Positions 12,313 through 63,741 are shown, counted from the stretch's first letter. The stretch: 64,000 nucleotides of DNA from Pterobdella sp. o SKG-2022 (GCA_964035795.1 OZ038321.1:18603209-18667208); one strand, 5' to 3'. Made by a program: numbers and translations. The notes: a model not told the origin generated them from the sequence alone.

Positions 12313-15300
12313 CTAGCGAGTGAATTAAAAAAATTAAAAATATACAACTTATTTCACGTATAGTATCAGTAAACTGAATAATCTTTCACTGTTTATTATT
12401 GTTTGTTGGAATGAATTGTTTGTTCCATTTTTATCGGGTTTAGTGATGAAAAGACTGATTCATACTCTATTTTTCAAAATATCAAGATAGTATTTATTCA
12501 AATATGTATCTGGTGTATCTAATTGATTTTCTTAAAAAATACTCAATTATCATTCATTCATAATTGTATGTCATTATTGCCAATAGTAATCTACTTTTCC
12601 TTAAATATATAAGAATAAGTGTGCACTGAAAATCAATGAACACAATCCAATCAGAATAAAAGCAATTTTGAACACCTATATGTGAGGCAGAGTATGTTTG
12701 GGTGTTTGTTTGTGTGTTCGTGAGTGTCTGTGTATGAGCATGCGTGATGGGGTGGTTGCAGTGGAAGCTTTATATAAGCGACCATGTCTTGAATAAACGC
12801 ACAAAAGAAGCTAAAACTGAACTTTAGAATTCATTTTGATGGATTAATTAGAAATTGTATTTAATTTTTTTGGGGTTATGAAATTCAAATGCAAAACAGT
12901 TAGAAGTTATTATGATAAAATGAAAATTGCAACTTTTTTTTATTTTGTATCTATAATTTTCGCAAGCGGTTCTACGAACACGAGTGAGTTGAAAAAATTT
13001 TTGACTTATTTTTATGAGAAATTTTTGGATATCAGATTCACATAAAAAATTTCTATGTAAATTTAATCGTAAAATAATATTGATGATTCTTTCTTGCATT
13101 TAAAAATTCTATCATACTTCACAATTTATCATTTAAAACATATATCATACTTCTTTTTTCTGAAAAAATAATTATAAACTCACGAAAATTATCGTTGAAA
13201 CTTGGAAAATAAAGTCAAACTATTTTTGAAACTAGAAAATTCCTCCTTCGTTAACTTTAAAATTTAATTGACATTTTTGGATCATTTTTGCAGCTTTTTG
13301 GAATTATAATTCATCATCGAAACAACTTTTTATTTTTTGTCTTGAGGTCTTCTTTAAAATATACATTTCCATTGGAAGTTAAAAAACTATTTATCTAGAC
13401 AAAATCAATTGAAATGATTTATCACGGCACTACACGTGAAAATTTTTTTTTAATCGAAATTGCTTGCAATGTATTTCTACCAGATTTTCCATAATTTAAT
13501 AAATTTTCAACAATAAATATATTTAAAATTTTTTTATAAGTTTTTTATCCAACCGTAAATTAGTTTTCAAGTCTCAGTTTAAAAGTTTTGAAGTTTTTAA
13601 AAGCAATGGAAAAATGTCAAAACTAAGATTTTCCATAAAACCTGCAATTTTTGAAAATTTGAATAGCTGTAATTTTTATCAGTCTTCCAACGAACTACAT
13701 TAGTAGATTAGTAAAACCGAGTTTGAAAACTTCAATTTGCTGAGCATTGATATTGTGTGGATCCTACCACTTTAAACTTCAAATCCCCATTTAAGAAAAC
13801 CCGAGGCCACTAAAAAAAATTTCATAAATAGTTTTTATACTTTAAAATATAATTTATTTTAGAAAAAATTTTTAAAAATAATTGGAGTAGAGACATACGC
13901 GCCAAATAATCCTTTGCAAGGATTAGGTATTGATAATAAAGAATTTTTAAAATAAAAGTTTACAAATTTAAACAGGCGAAAAATAATCTATCGAAAAAAA
14001 GAAACAAATTGAAAACTAATAATCTTTTTATTTTCATTGCCAACTGAAATAGATAACTGGATTATGCTAAAATAATTATACTTGAAAGTTTAAAAACATA
14101 ACTTTGTATTTCTTTAGTTTTCTCAATTTGCACAAAAAACATTCATTTTTTCCATCTTTTTCTTCTTTTTTTTTGCTTTTATGTCCAATAGCCATAAATC
14201 AATTTTGATCTTACTATCAACTTATACATCAGGTCTTTCCTCTTAACACATTTTTCCCATTGCCCACACGTGTTTTATATCTTACATTTTTAGAAGCATG
14301 AGTATTTACACATTCAAAAAATTTTTTTCACGATATTATATATATATAACATTATAAATCTACAGTGAAATTCTCTTTTGTAGACGTTTTGAGATGTAGC
14401 ATTGGTTTTAAAGATAGGTGATTTAGATAGAAAGTAACCTTTTATTTCAACATGTGTTGAATATTGATATAGAATATGTTTTTTTGTAGGACTTGGTATA
14501 ATATAATGAAAGTGAAACTTTTAAAATCAAATATTGTTTATACTTCTTATCAACTAAACTCTTGAACATTATCGGCCAAGAAAATTAGAACAAATTCCAT
14601 GGAATGCTGCTCATCAAGATTCCAACACTTCAAACCCTTGCTGTCAACGATGGTGCAGCTTTTTGCAGTTTGAGAATGATAATGTGGTCGGACTTGTATA
14701 AGATTTTAACCCTGGATGTTGAAGTCTCACAGCAATTTTAATTTATATTTTTTCTAAAAAATTATATATTTAATGTCTTTATCATTAAATCGTTTTATCT
14801 TTTAAACCATGTTTTTTGCACATATTCAAATGAATTATTTTACAAAATAATCAAATTTTTTTTTCTATTATTTTTGAGCTTATTTTCTGCCTTCAAAAAT
14901 TATGTGTTAAACAGTTCATTTACATGTTCTGCATAAAAGATTTTGCTACCTTCGTCTTCGTAATTAGTTTTCAAAGCTTGTTTTCGAGCAGCACATACCA
15001 GTGCTACCGTCCAATCATTGAAATCCATTTTTTGAGACATCTCCGTTTTGAATTACGTCTGCTTTGTCAACATTTCTCTTAAAAATTGTTCAAGTTTTCC
15101 TTTTTCAACTCTCAGTTTTGCCTATATTGTGGGTTTTTTTTCTAATTTTTATAACTAATAATAATACTTTAAAATGTCAGCAACTTTTAATATTTTTTCC
15201 AACTACAAGCCCACACTGTTTTTCGTATTTTTTATAAAATAGACTATGCTCATCAAACACCCACTTTTTCAATGTCTTACAATAAAATCTTTCAACATCA

Positions 15301-16457
15301 CATCTGGTGTTTGGCGCACGATACATTGTCAATATTTTTCTTGTATTATAGTCAACAGCGTCAAATTCTGAAATCTTTTATTTGAAAACACCAGCGTTGT
15401 GTTCGATAAGAACCACTACTCATCTCATTTTTTTATTAAACTTGGGTTTTAAAATTAATCGCAGTTAAGGTTCACACTCTTTAGTGAGTAACTAAGGAAA
15501 TTTCTAAATATACTTTTTCTACACTATCTGAAAAAATAGTTTCATGGAAGTTAGATTATTATAAGTTAAATGATTCAAAATAGACCGATTAAATTTATAT
15601 AAAGTTTTTGAAAAAAAACTGATTCAACTAGCTTAAATGGTCTACTAATATCGGCACGTTTTAAAAAAAAAATTTGCCAGTTTATAGGAAGTGAGAAAAG
15701 ATTTGGTTTTTTCTTCAAAAAGTCTAGGCCAATAATCATTTTCAGTAGAAAAAATAAATGCAAAAAAATTTTTACCTGAAAAATAAGGTCGCAAGCCATG
15801 AGTTATCCAAAAAAAATTCTACTTTTAAGCAACTGAGTTATATAAATGCTGATTCTAATTAAGATTTCAATTCTTTAGCTTTTTTCGTGATTTTTTTGAT
15901 TTCTGCACTAGCTACGAAAAGTCCATAAATGCCAGCCATTCTAAATTTCTTTGAATCCTAGTCTGCATTCTCAAGCTTAATCAATCTGCCTATTTATTTA
16001 ATGTTTAAATCAGACATATCTATAAGCCACTCAGATTTCTACATTCTGGTTTTTAGCAACACTATGCAGTCTCTTCAAGTTTGTTTTAAAATCGTTTTTT
16101 TTCTCACTAAGCCTATTTTTGTTGAACTCTTTCAGCCCACAACCCTCAAAACTTTTCACAGATTTCTAGAAACCTACTTCCATCACTTCTTCATTCATTG
16201 TGTTTTAATTAGGCACTTATGAGACAAGAAATGTTTGTCATCTTTGTGCTATACAAATATTAGGAGAATAAATAACTCTTTTCATTATATAAAGAAATTT
16301 TGGACTTTTATTGAGGTGCTGTTGAATGCTGAATCTTTATCCAAAAAGCTTTTTTCACATCACATTTTAAAAACCTTGGAGCATACATCTAACTAATAAG
16401 CAAAATCCATAATCACATCGAATGATTCAAAAATAATTGAAATTTTAATTCCCACAG

Positions 16458-56603
<40,146 letters not shown>

Positions 56604-56842
56604 CGGATCGAGTTTATTTTTTAATTTTGTTACTACCACTGAAGTTATTATTCTTGAATACAAAGTTGTCCCATCAATTCCAACTTTGGTTTTGCATCCA
56701 ATTATTTTTTATTTGTTCTTTTGCTAATTTTTTCAGCTATTCGCTTTAGATGCATTTCGTTAATTTTCAGAATTTTTTTAAAATATTCTTTTTCAAAAAG
56801 TGTTTTCTAGGTGCATTTTTTCAAAAACAAACTATAATTTCA

Positions 56843-56903
56843 GATAAGTTCAACCCTACCAAAAAATATGAAACCAGTGTGCTATGATACGGTTGAACTT
56901 ATC
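56843..56903. repeat. 61-bp hairpin with 13-bp arms
   Basis: GATAAGTTCAACC and GGTTGAACTTATC form perfect inverted ends. The arm resembles GATAAGTTTAGCC in the 62.2-kb palindrome, suggesting a related foldback element. It lies just downstream of the last Turtle exons. Confidence 0.6.
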
Positions 56904-57249
56904 GAAGATTGTCTCTGAAGATTTTCAAATCATAATTTTTTCACAAGTTAATAAGTTCAAACTTATTTTTTTTTATAGAAAAGTGCCTTAATCAAAATTT
57001 CATTTAACATTAAATATCCATTTAAAAGCAGAAATAGTTAAAAAGATTGATAAAATAAAAATTAAATTTTAAAATTGTCATACAACTATTGAGTTTTGAA
57101 TCGATTCAAATGTTTTGAACAGTACTAACGATTGAATCTTTGTGGAATTTCATACAATAATACAAAGACTAACTTTTTTACAATTTCATAATCATTTATT
57201 GACATGATAAGATTGACAAAAGCAGACAAAATAAAATGTTAGAGTTGTT

Positions 57250-57590
57250 CTGGGATTCAGTGCTCTCCACATTGCCACTAATTATCTACCACAACTCCGA
57301 CCCCCAGACTCAAAAAAAACAAAATATAAACAACAATAATGAAGTTTAATGTTTTTTTTCTTGCGCCAAAGGTGTCTGTCACTGGATCTTTCTATATTTA
57401 CCTCGAAACTGCGCTGCAGTCGCATTAGTACTGGGGTGAATAACAGGAAAATAAACACTCTTATTTATGAAAAATTTTTAACCACAAATATTACCCTGGA
57501 ATCAGTTGAAACTTCTAGTTATTTTGGAAGTGTAACGAAAATCCCAACTGAAACTAAAGAAACTCAAAAACTACTGCTGAAATAAATATA
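57250..57590 (+). other. GC-raised stretch with possible further Turtle tail exon(s) or 3' UTR
   Basis: After ggattcag at 57249 a phase-1 frame reads LSTLPLIIYHNSDPQTQ and stops at GTT-TAA about 85 nt on. From 57372 a second open frame reads CLSLDLSIFTSKLRCSR through SYFGSVTKIPTETKETQ to a TAA at 57583 that overlaps AATAAA (57581-57586). The entry phase of the second segment (2) does not match any upstream donor I can see. Another AATAAA is at 57229-57234. The stretch may hold alternative last exons or simply 3' UTR. Confidence 0.3.
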
Positions 57591-57921
57591 ACTCCAACAA
57601 AGACAAAAATTTCATACATGTAGTTTTTAAAAAAATTGAATTTTTAAATTAAATTTGAGGTTATAACAAAAACCCTTGCCGAAATAAAAAAATTTCACAA
57701 AACCTTGCCGAAGTTAAATTGCCCAAACAAACTCAAAAGCTCGTTATATTTAACATAAAAACGAAACGTCGAAAAAAATGTGTTTAAACGATATCTTTCC
57801 TAATACTCAAACTACGCAAATTGAGCCTATTTAAAAATGTTGTCTAAATTTTTCTTTAAATTTTAAAAATGTGAATGGTTGTTTCCACGAGCGTATTAAA
57901 AGTTGAGACTGGGGTTGGATA

Positions 57922-57927
57922 TTTATT
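57922..57927 (-). promoter_or_regulatory. Candidate poly(A) signal for APPBP2
   Basis: AATAAA on the minus strand about 180 nt after the APPBP2 stop codon. The motif is frequent in AT-rich DNA, so this rests on position only. Confidence 0.3.
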
Positions 57928-58106
57928 TTGACACAATTGAGTTTAAATTTTTACACAAGTTCTGCAGTATTTCTCCAAAATAAAATTTAACAATAATTTT
58001 GAGATGTGTGAGGTACGAAAAATTTCAAATAGGATTCCATAATGCAAACTTTTAATGCCTTTTGAAATCTTTCCACTGTTCCAGTAAAACTCTCAAAGGT
58101 GTGACA

Positions 58107-58516
58107 TCAGATGGAATTACCAGTTGGGTTGAAACAGAGAATTTTTTTCTGAGATATCAAAGAAAATTTCTTTTCAAGATTCCTAAATTGAAATTTTTCC
58201 AATTTGAAAAAAACTTTTAATTCATTTAAACCATTTTTTATATTTCGTCTGCTACTTCGTAGTGGATTGTTGTTGACGTCCAAAGGGTTGCATTGAGAAT
58301 GATTATTACTCAAATCTGTTGAAGCATCAATCATCACTGATACAAGATCTTCGTTCAGATCCAGTTCATTCTCTCTATTATCATTTATGATTATTTGATT
58401 TGCTAAGTACTGATAATACAAGAGCTTTTGCTGATCTCTCATAGACTTGTAAACTTCCGTTAAGCCACTATAAGCATGCCTCAAAGCGATACAATTTGGA
58501 CCAAACCAAAACTTCA
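58107..58516 (-). CDS. APPBP2: APPBP2 terminal exon
   Basis: The acceptor is a T-rich run ending ttcacag; phase 1 in. It encodes LKFWFGPNCIALRHAYSGLT, EVYKSMRDQQKLLYYQYL, then about 95 weakly conserved residues rich in Asn, Ser and Lys to a stop. The start aligns with the FGEGYSGLEYDYRGLIKLYNS block of human. A candidate poly(A) signal (AATAAA on this strand) is at 57922-57927, about 180 nt downstream of the stop. Confidence 0.87.
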
Positions 58517-61500
58517 CTGTGAAAAAAAAAACATTTTGACATATAAAAATCTCAGTAAATTATTTTATTAAAATTTAGCACACAAAACTATGACATACAG
58601 ATTTCAATGGACCTAAGGTACAGTGGTAGAGCGTCACTCGGGTTCCTCATGGCGTAAAGATAGAACGAAGCCAAATGCCCCAGAGACAAAGCCAGATCGG
58701 GATCTTTGGTGCCCATTAAACGTTTTTTACTCTCTATAGCTTTTTTGAAATATAGTTCCGCTTTCTGAATGATAAATTATTATTATATATTAGTCTAAGT
58801 TTGTCATACTTGATGTATAACTTGAAAGGAAGTAAAGTATAAATTTATTCGAGAGTTGCATAATGGTGCAATAGTTTATTCAATTTTATTAATACACCAT
58901 TTCAAAAAAAATCAATTAGTTCAAATTAAAAACTTAATTTAATTTTCTTACATTATTAATAATATATAATTTTGAAAACCAAAAAAAATAAACATGAAAC
59001 CTTGTGGTCTTCTGTCACGGTGAAATGTCTGCCCAGGTCATCGAAGTACTTGGCTCGAGCCCAGCTTTCTGGCCCTGAGTTTTATACAAGCAGTTTTGTC
59101 AATTATAATTTTTGACGCCAACACTGGCTTGGTGATAAAAAAGATATTTTTTCCACTTGCACACTACAATTGCAAAACTATGAGACGAATTGAACAATAA
59201 TATATTCATAACACAATGAATAATGTATATTAAATGGAATGTTATAACCTAGATGAGAGGAGGAGAGGTTGATGGCTTTGTTGAGAAGGCACAGGGTGAA
59301 GAAGGGAGACTGGGTTGGATGGTTGGTTTCGTTGAGCAGCAGGGCTGGTTGGTTAGTGGATGCTTCCGTTAGTTAAATATATATCAAATTGATTTTCAAA
59401 ACCAATTTTATCGAAACATTGAATTTCATGAAACCTCATGTTTAATTAAATTATCAAAAAATTGTTGTTTTATTTAAATTTTCGTTATTGTCTACTACTT
59501 TCATAGAATATTATTATTATTACTACTACTACTAATACTTTTCATAATATATTATTATTATTATTATTAACACTGTAGCCTGGTGGCAGAAGCGATAAGA
59601 GGGTGGTCAGTGGGCAGAACAGCATTCATCATCTTTATACCTCTAATGCATTGGTTGCTGTTGTGATCATGAAGAAAGCATTAATGTTACCTTCATATCT
59701 ATTATTTCTTAAATACTACTTATTCTTTGCTGAAGAAAATCCGCTATGAGCAGAATAATGATAATGATGATTGAAATATGACTTAAGTATTAGCCTACAA
59801 GCAATATGGTGTAACTAAAAACAATTATAATAAATGATATACATCGATAGACACCACCACCTGGGCATGACGTTAAAAAACACCTGTCCAAGGCAAGACA
59901 TTAAAAGGCATCTACGCCCCAGCGTTTAGGCCTGCTAGTTGGTGGGGCTGCTACCCTTTCAGGGTAAAAATCTAAACGACCCTTCCCTGTCCTCCAGTAA
60001 TCCTTTAGGCTTACTAATTTTATCTTGTTTCAAAATAATTTTTTGGAGGACCCCACACAGACTGTTTCATCAGTCTGCTCTCATCAGGCTAGGTTCTTAG
60101 GACAAGTTCTTAATATGAAAAGAAACATCCTTAGACCAACACTAACAGCCTGATGATGAAGATAGGATACGTTCCTAACCTAAACGGCGGAACATGGGGG
60201 TAATAAAATAAAGATAAAAATAAAAACTAACAAAGCTTCTCCGAAGTTGTCTCTGTTATATCCTTTGAAATAGCAGCTGTAAGCAAACTCCACACACGCC
60301 AACGCTACTCTCAGGTTTGGTCCCGGCAGCAACTTCTCATAAATTTGCACACACTCCTTAAGAGCCTTTTTTAAATAGAATGGTACTAGGACACGTGGTC
60401 AAAGAAGGATATTGAACCAATTTTTAATTACATGCAAACGATATATATAATTTGGTGTAGTTATGATATTTATTAATTTTTTAAGTTGGCCATTTTTGTG
60501 AAAACAAATGACTATGAGTATTCAGTCTTCACGTTTTCAAAGTGTATATAAATACTTTATGATATATAAATGAACAAGTTGATGAATAATGATGAAAAGA
60601 TCAGAAATAGGATAAATAATGAAAAAGATAATGTGAAATACATGGTGAGCGTGGTTGTGTCGATGCAGGGATGTGAGGATAAAGCCATAATGCTCCAATA
60701 CGCCTGCGTAACACATATGACTCTTGCCATACGTTTGTCTATATGTAGATTATATTATGGTTATATTTTATAGGAGTGCAACATCCAAGCTAGGTTTGTT
60801 GTATAGCGCTGAATGAGAATTATGATTTTAGATTAAATTATTCATTAATGTATTCATTTCACGTATTTGATATTGTATGTTTGGTTGAAAAAATATTTTT
60901 TCCAATTAATAAAAATTGTAAAATATTATTGACGCTAATATGATTGGCTTTTTTATCCAGAAAGTTATTGAGTATTTGTGCATTATTAGTTGTCACATAA
61001 TTTTAATTCAATTCCTATATTGGGTACTCAAACATTATCACCCATTGTAAAACTACAAACACTTGAAAACCATTTCAGTTATTATCTAGCATGACTAAAT
61101 CCGATATTGAGAGCAAATACGCAAAATTTGGTTCATCAGCTGATAACGATAAAAAGATTCACGATGGTCTGTGTAGAAGATAACTAGAAAGGTTTTCGGA
61201 TGAAAACATATAAAGTTGCAACTGAGAGGTGTATAAATGAGATAGCTGATGAAGCTAGGGGCAGACAAGAGGTATTGGTATGAGACGTATTACAAATTTA
61301 AGCGTATACAGCTATGATCCAGAATATTTAATAATTTAAGAATTTCAGTAGCTTAAAAATTTTGTAACTATATTATATACTTCTATATTTAGTATAAATG
61401 ATAATAGACTTTTATTGTAAATGATTCGAATTGATAGATTTTCTATCACATCATCATGCATACCTGACATACTTCACAGCGTATCTGATGATCACCTCGG

Positions 61501-63741
61501 CTTCTTTGTAATGCCTTTCCACTTCACAACACTGGGTTGTATCAACATTTATAGTGTTTGACAAGTTGAAACTAAATCCTTTTATTTGAAAAATCATTCA
61601 GTTTAAAATAAACGTTAAATGTTACGTCGAATTAATAAAAATCAAGGACAGTCAGAAGCATTAGTAAAACAAAAGTGTTAATACACCTACCCTGGCCACT
61701 TGTGTCAGCACTTCAACAATCGTCTGTTTTCAATTGATTGCATGATATCAACTTACTTATCATTTATCAACAATGTTTTTCTTATTACACCCAAAAATGT
61801 ATTTTAAAATACCACCCCAATACTGCATCTCACGGAAACTCAAGTAATGCGCCTCTAACAATTTATTCAATTTTGATTACATTGTATTTTATTGAAATGG
61901 CGTATATTAGCTAAAAAGAAATCGAAAAACTTATGGTATATGTAAACATAACTGGAAAGTTGACAGACCTTTTGAATCATTTACGTTTGTATAAAACTTG
62001 TTAATATTTTTTGATGATTTATAAAGCCACTGATATTGTTAACATTAATATAATCAAAAATCAAACTTTTAATAAATAAATTATATTATATAACTGGAAA
62101 ATAAATGAAGCTAAGCCATAAATCAGATCTGTAGTCTAAACAAAAAAAACTATACGTTAAATTTTTGCATTCAGTGCTGGTTATGTTCTTGTTAATTTCC
62201 CTTATGTAAACAAGTTTCAAGTTTCTTAATTTGACAATTTTTCACGTCGATCTATAAAAGATCTTTAGTACATTTATTGAGCAAGAAAAAACAGCTATAA
62301 TTTTCGATAAGTTTAGCCTTATCATAAAACATTAATGGCCAATGTTTTATGATAAGGCTAAACTTATCGAAAATTATAGCTGTTTTTTCTTGCTCAATAA
62401 ATTTACTAAAGATCTTTTATAGATCGACGTGAAAAATTGTCAAATATTACTTATAAGTAAATTCAAGATGTCTCTAAAAAGTTAAGTTACTTAATTATTT
62501 CCATCTATTAAAATATCTCATTTATGAAGTATTAAAGAAGGTCTTATACATAAAACATTAAAAACTCGTTTATAAAATTGAAAGAATTGCATAAAAACAA
62601 ACTACACACAACAAAACGATAAACATCGGCTTGAATCCAGAATTGAGAACACACAAACAAGCATACATATTGATCTTTTTCTAATCATTCTTTGGTCTAT
62701 ATAGGGTTGTCCTATAAATGATAACTACACATAAATAAATGTAAACACTAGATTCATACAAGATAATATGTTTTGATGAATGTGGTTTGAATTGAAAAAA
62801 TATCAAAACATAATAAGAGTTTTTTCAAAATAACTTTAATCTATGAAACCTTAATACTTAATAAAAAACTCTAGCGCAAAATTATTCATATCAATTTAAA
62901 TGGAAGAATACTTTTTTTGGATGCTTGTTTGTGAGGTTGGCAAGGGCCTGCATAGCTAGCTGATACGACTGCCATATCAATGATAACGTTATAATAATAT
63001 CAATAAAGATAGTAATAACACCATTAATTGAGACTAAAGATGCTTCAAGCAATAAATAATACTAGTATTGAATCGACTTGATAATGGAACAGACGTAATA
63101 ATAACAAGTACCATATGGAATTGTTCCAAAGCATATAGGTATGCACTGCACCTTGCCAGGCACAAGCAGTATTGGTTGGAAGTGAAGACTTGTATCTTAT
63201 CGTTTGAATGGTGGTTTTTACTATCATAAGCCTTATCTTTTTTATATTTTACTTTGTTTTTCTTATATTCACTGCTTTCAAAATCATTCGTACTGCGGAT
63301 TTGTTTGTAAAAATCCTCGGACAAGGATAACTGTCTGGAAATACAAGTTTAAAATACGACCGCATGTTTTTAAAATATTTTCAATAATAATTACGTTAAA
63401 ATTTGATAAAAATTCCTGTAACGTTCAATGTCATCAACAAAACGTACACATGATCCATTCACCTTGCATTGAAGGCATGGTAATCCCTGACTACTCCATC
63501 CACATCCATCTCCCCATCATCAGCATCAAGATCTACAACGTTTCTGCCACCGCATTCACAATCAATTTTTTTGGGAATTCTTTCATCCTCAACACCATTA
63601 ACATTATTTTCAAAACTACCATCATCACCATCCTCTTCTTTCTTCTGATAATTGTCACAAACTTCCATGAAACAGCACAAAACCTCATATGCCCCTGTGG
63701 CCTTGTTGATGTCCATGTACTTAGTGTAGCCATTCAGCAAC
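58107..63741 (-). CDS. APPBP2: APPBP2 (PAT1) homologue, TPR-type adaptor, 5' end beyond the window, 12 exons
   Basis: Exons in transcription order: 63741-63463, 63151-63112, 62968-62912, 61723-61691, 61531-61464, 60738-60642, 60365-60232, 59657-59572, 59362-59249, 59074-59001, 58764-58599, 58516-58107. All junctions agree in phase and give about 518 codons to a stop. The order of recognisable blocks follows human APPBP2: HYKEAEVIIRYAVKYVR, VLEHYGFIL, FGEAFNQCIRG...VLPTDHPLIASA, ARAKYFDDLGRHF, LALSLGHLASFYLYAM, LYLRSIEILKFWFGPN, HAYSGLTEVYKS. Known family role: cytoplasmic adaptor binding the APP basolateral signal and microtubules, and a CUL2 ubiquitin-ligase substrate receptor. The first 170-odd residues of the family protein are missing because they lie beyond the right edge. 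An acidic insertion sits in the first exon and the C-terminal tail is longer than in human. Confidence 0.88.
58599..58764 (-). CDS. APPBP2: APPBP2 exon, most conserved TPR block
   Basis: The acceptor is tatcattcag and the donor gtatgt; phase 0 in, phase 1 out. It encodes KAELYFKKAIESKKRLMGTK, DPDLALSLGHLASFYLYAMR and NPSDALPLYLRSIEI. This is the strongest match to human APPBP2 (VALSVGHLASLYNYDM...AEKLYLRSIAI) and fixed the gene's identity. Confidence 0.92.
59001..59074 (-). CDS. APPBP2: APPBP2 exon
   Basis: The acceptor is taaaactcag and the donor gtttca; phase 1 in, phase 0 out. It encodes PESWARAKYFDDLGRHFTV and TEDHK, matching TAKHYGNLGRLYQSMRKF in the family. Confidence 0.85.
59249..59362 (-). 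CDS. APPBP2: APPBP2 exon
   Basis: Phase 1 in and out; the donor is gttata. It encodes STNQPALLLNETNHPTQSPF, FTLCLLNKAINLSSSHLG. The acceptor aactaacggaag is weak, but an in-frame TAA just upstream and the incoming phase fix it. Confidence 0.75.
   Translation of the reverse strand, partial: HPLTNQPCCSTKPTIQPSLPSSPCAFSTKPSTSPPLI
59510..59570. repeat. (ATT)n and (TAC)n short tandem repeats
   Basis: ATTATTATTAT, TACTACTACTAC and a second ATTATTATT run lie next to each other immediately downstream of the 59572-59657 APPBP2 exon. Confidence 0.85.
59572..59657 (-). CDS. APPBP2: APPBP2 exon
   Basis: The acceptor is atcacaacag and the donor gttaat; phase 2 in, phase 1 out. It encodes NQCIRGIKMMNAVLPTDHPL and IASATRLQ, aligning with the ILPEDHLLLASS segment of human APPBP2. 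A repeat insertion lies in the intron just upstream on this strand. Confidence 0.83.
59830..60228 (+). repeat. GC-raised repeat insertion in an APPBP2 intron
   Basis: Composition changes abruptly from the AT-rich intron. It contains a degenerate internal repeat (GGGCATGACGTTAAAA / AGGCAAGACATTAAAA), hairpins CAGACTG-TTTCAT-CAGTCTG (60058-60077) and TAGGA-TACGT-TCCTA (about 60165), and an A-rich end ATAAAATAAAGATAAAAATA. The layout suggests a SINE or the end of a LINE on the plus strand, antisense to APPBP2. I do not recognise the family. Confidence 0.5.
60232..60365 (-). CDS. APPBP2: APPBP2 exon
   Basis: Phase 0 in, phase 2 out; the donor is gttagt. It encodes ALKECVQIYEKLLPGPNLRV, ALACVEFAYSCYFKGY and NRDNFGEA. 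The acceptor is taken at aaaaaag/GCT because of the incoming phase 0. A better-looking acceptor 20 nt upstream (gtgtcctag) would need phase 1. Confidence 0.8.
60642..60738 (-). CDS. APPBP2: APPBP2 exon
   Basis: The acceptor is acatatag and the donor gtattt; phase 2 in, phase 0 out. It encodes QTYGKSHMCYAGVLEHYGF, then ILTSLHRHNHAHH. The YGxxH...VLxxYGF pattern is conserved with human (FGSKHPKYSDTLLDYGF). Confidence 0.83.
61464..61531 (-). CDS. APPBP2: APPBP2 exon, TPR helix
   Basis: The acceptor is tacaacccag and the donor gtatgc; phase 0 in, phase 2 out. It encodes CCEVERHYKEAEVIIRYAV and KYV, aligning with the CVVKREFKKAEQLIKHAV helix of the family. Confidence 0.85.
61691..61723 (-). CDS. 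APPBP2: APPBP2 33-nt micro-exon
   Basis: The acceptor is gaaaacag and the donor gtaggt; phase 0 in and out. It encodes eleven residues, TIVEVLTQVAR, matching the VVVDVLRQASK helix of the human protein. At 33 nt it is symmetric and could be skipped without a frameshift. Confidence 0.72.
62228..62445. repeat. Near-perfect 218-bp palindrome
   Basis: Arms of about 105 bp (ATTTGACAATTTTTCACGTC ... CCTTATCATAAAACATT) are repeated inverted around a 7-nt centre (AATGGCC). I see one mismatch, near 62271. It lies in the APPBP2 intron 61724-62911. There is no ORF. It could extrude as a cruciform or be read as a long hairpin RNA. Confidence 0.85.
62912..62968 (-). CDS. APPBP2: APPBP2 57-nt exon
   Basis: The acceptor is gatatggcag and the donor gtattc; phase 0 in and out. 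It encodes SYQLAMQALANLTNKHPKK, a TPR helix following the preceding micro-exon. Confidence 0.75.
63112..63151 (-). CDS. APPBP2: APPBP2 40-nt micro-exon
   Basis: The acceptor gcctggcaag has a pyrimidine-rich run before it and the donor is gtactt; phase 2 in, phase 0 out. It encodes CSAYLYALEQFHM. Joined to its neighbours, it gives a gapless TPR-helix alignment with the family (ALYGELCALLFAKSHYDEA in human). A longer exon starting further upstream would not match the incoming phase. Confidence 0.72.
63463..63741 (-). CDS. APPBP2: APPBP2 exon with acidic insertion
   Basis: The acceptor is aattcatcag and the donor gtgaat; phase 2 in and out. It encodes LLNGYTKYMDINKATGAYEV, LCCFMEVCDNYQKK, then about 50 residues dominated by Asp, Glu, Gly and Asn, ending RDYHAFNAR. 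Both ends align with the middle of human APPBP2; the acidic stretch has no counterpart there that I recall. It is the most upstream exon I could find; 63742-64000 shows no further exon. Confidence 0.78.

Larger units (their letters stand above)
5800..16457. other. Gene-free AT-rich stretch upstream of the first certain Turtle exon
   Basis: Searched for an Ig1 exon (D-x-G-x-Y-x-C segment) without success. Short frames here look like chance. Notable items are a palindrome at 6456, the poly(C) run, a GT-rich patch at 12680-12745 followed by TATATAAG near 12772, and a less AT-rich patch at 14570-14700. Confidence 0.5.

Noticed and set aside
12660..12830. TATATAAG near 12772 after a GT-rich patch, as a promoter
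   Set aside because: No gene start follows and TATA-like strings are common in this AT-rich DNA.
60058..60190. Hammerhead-ribozyme-like CTGATGA motifs
   Set aside because: CTGATGA occurs on both strands, but I could not find a proper stem II followed by GAAA and a stem III in the required order.
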